This document shows, one piece after another, positions 6,655 through 7,004 of a stretch of 7,004 nt of DNA. The DNA comes from Steroidobacteraceae bacterium. GTDB lineage: Bacteria; Pseudomonadota; Gammaproteobacteria; Steroidobacterales; Steroidobacteraceae. A program made the translations under genes and the position numbers. Each line of letters opens with the position of its first letter. Positions within the stretch are counted from its first letter, which is position 1. The stretch lies in contig JAICKZ010000172.1 of assembly GCA_025927665.1 (NCBI GenBank), positions 1 through 7,004 of the forward strand, read 5' to 3'. The notes under the pieces were generated by a model that saw only the letters and a list, made by a program, of their open reading frames with translations, was not told where the DNA came from and did no database searches.

Positions 6655-7004
6655 TTATTTGTCATTACGTAGCCGGTCAAACGCCGAACGCAGATTTTGT
6701 TGCCTGCTACTTAAATTAAACTTAGATGAAGATTGCGGTGTGGCTGTTGATTCCACTTGTGGAGTATTAACTGTTTGTGCCGCACTAATTGCCGCTATGC
6801 GAGCAGCTTCATATAACTGTAGTGCGCGAGTTACGCACATCGTCGCGAGAGTAATAATAACGAACTGCAGCACCCGAATATTGAACCACATGGACTCTGA
6901 TAGATTGCCAATTAACTGTTGAAATATAATTACAAGGTATAGAGCGCCTTGAGGACGATCAACTGCATATAGCTTGAGTGATTGACGCAAAAAACTGATG
7001 ATAT
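6655..7004 (-). CDS. C-terminal fragment of an integral membrane protein, probably O-antigen ligase/polymerase family
   Basis: An open frame enters from the right edge and ends at TAA (6655-6657), leaving 115 visible codons. A TTG at 6988-6990 could be taken as a start, but the frame is open beyond it and the protein has the look of a C-terminus. Two membrane segments are visible: about residues 19-32 (GALYLVIIFQQLIG) and 42-59 (IRVLQFVIITLATMCVTR). Between them lies NLSES (33-37). A membrane helix ending in Asn-Leu-Ser/Thr-Glu-Ser near the C-terminus is typical of the O-antigen ligase/Wzy-like family (WaaL, ExoQ), which joins or polymerises surface polysaccharide at the periplasmic face. After the last helix comes a cytoplasmic-looking tail of about 55 residues, rich in Ala, Gln, Ser and Thr and ending in SAFDRLRNDK. 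The catalytic loops lie outside the window, so the family call is tentative. It is convergent with the protease gene, 35 bp apart. Confidence 0.5.
   Translation of the reverse strand, partial: IISFLRQSLKLYAVDRPQGALYLVIIFQQLIGNLSESMWFNIRVLQFVIITLATMCVTRALQLYEAARIAAISAAQTVNTPQVESTATPQSSSKFNLSSRQQNLRSAFDRLRNDK

Noticed and set aside
1..7004. Mobile element, CRISPR array, defence system, toxin-antitoxin pair or tRNA
   Set aside because: No transposase, integrase, reverse transcriptase, repeat-spacer pattern, flanking direct repeats or tRNA-like cloverleaf was seen. The DTG motifs in the protease resemble retroviral proteases only at fold level, with no other retroelement gene nearby.

Overview
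The window looks like an ordinary chromosomal segment of a gammaproteobacterium of moderate GC. The main evidence is the divergent pair bamD / rluD with pgeF (yfiH) directly behind rluD, an arrangement familiar from E. coli, Pseudomonas and relatives. Protein-level identity is clear for MutS, BamD, RluD and PgeF. I cannot name the genus.

Layout from left to right: (1) bases 1-241, + strand, the last 79 codons of an unrecognised gene. (2) 242-2818, - strand, a full-length mutS whose stop codon sits back to back with the stop of gene 1, with no intergenic base. (3) 2877-3632, - strand, bamD, lying 58 bp upstream of mutS in the same direction, so bamD and mutS may be co-transcribed. (4) 3633-3782, a divergent control region with a plausible bamD promoter. 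(5) 3783-4751, + strand, rluD, overlapping by ATGA with (6) 4748-5503, + strand, pgeF. (7) 5504-5641, a short intergenic stretch holding a long imperfect inverted repeat. (8) 5642-6619, + strand, a putative lipoprotein with two retropepsin-like lobes, each with its own DTG triad. (9) 6655-7004, - strand, the C-terminal end of an integral membrane protein, probably of the O-antigen ligase/polymerase family, cut by the window edge.

Most genes are housekeeping: mismatch repair (MutS), outer-membrane protein assembly (BamD), 23S rRNA pseudouridylation (RluD) and nucleoside/metabolite housekeeping (PgeF). The right end is more accessory and envelope-related: a predicted lipid-anchored aspartic protease and a possible surface-polysaccharide enzyme. 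I see no transposase, integrase, CRISPR array, tRNA or rRNA. The best candidate for something poorly described is the double-DTG lipoprotein together with the inverted repeat upstream of it.
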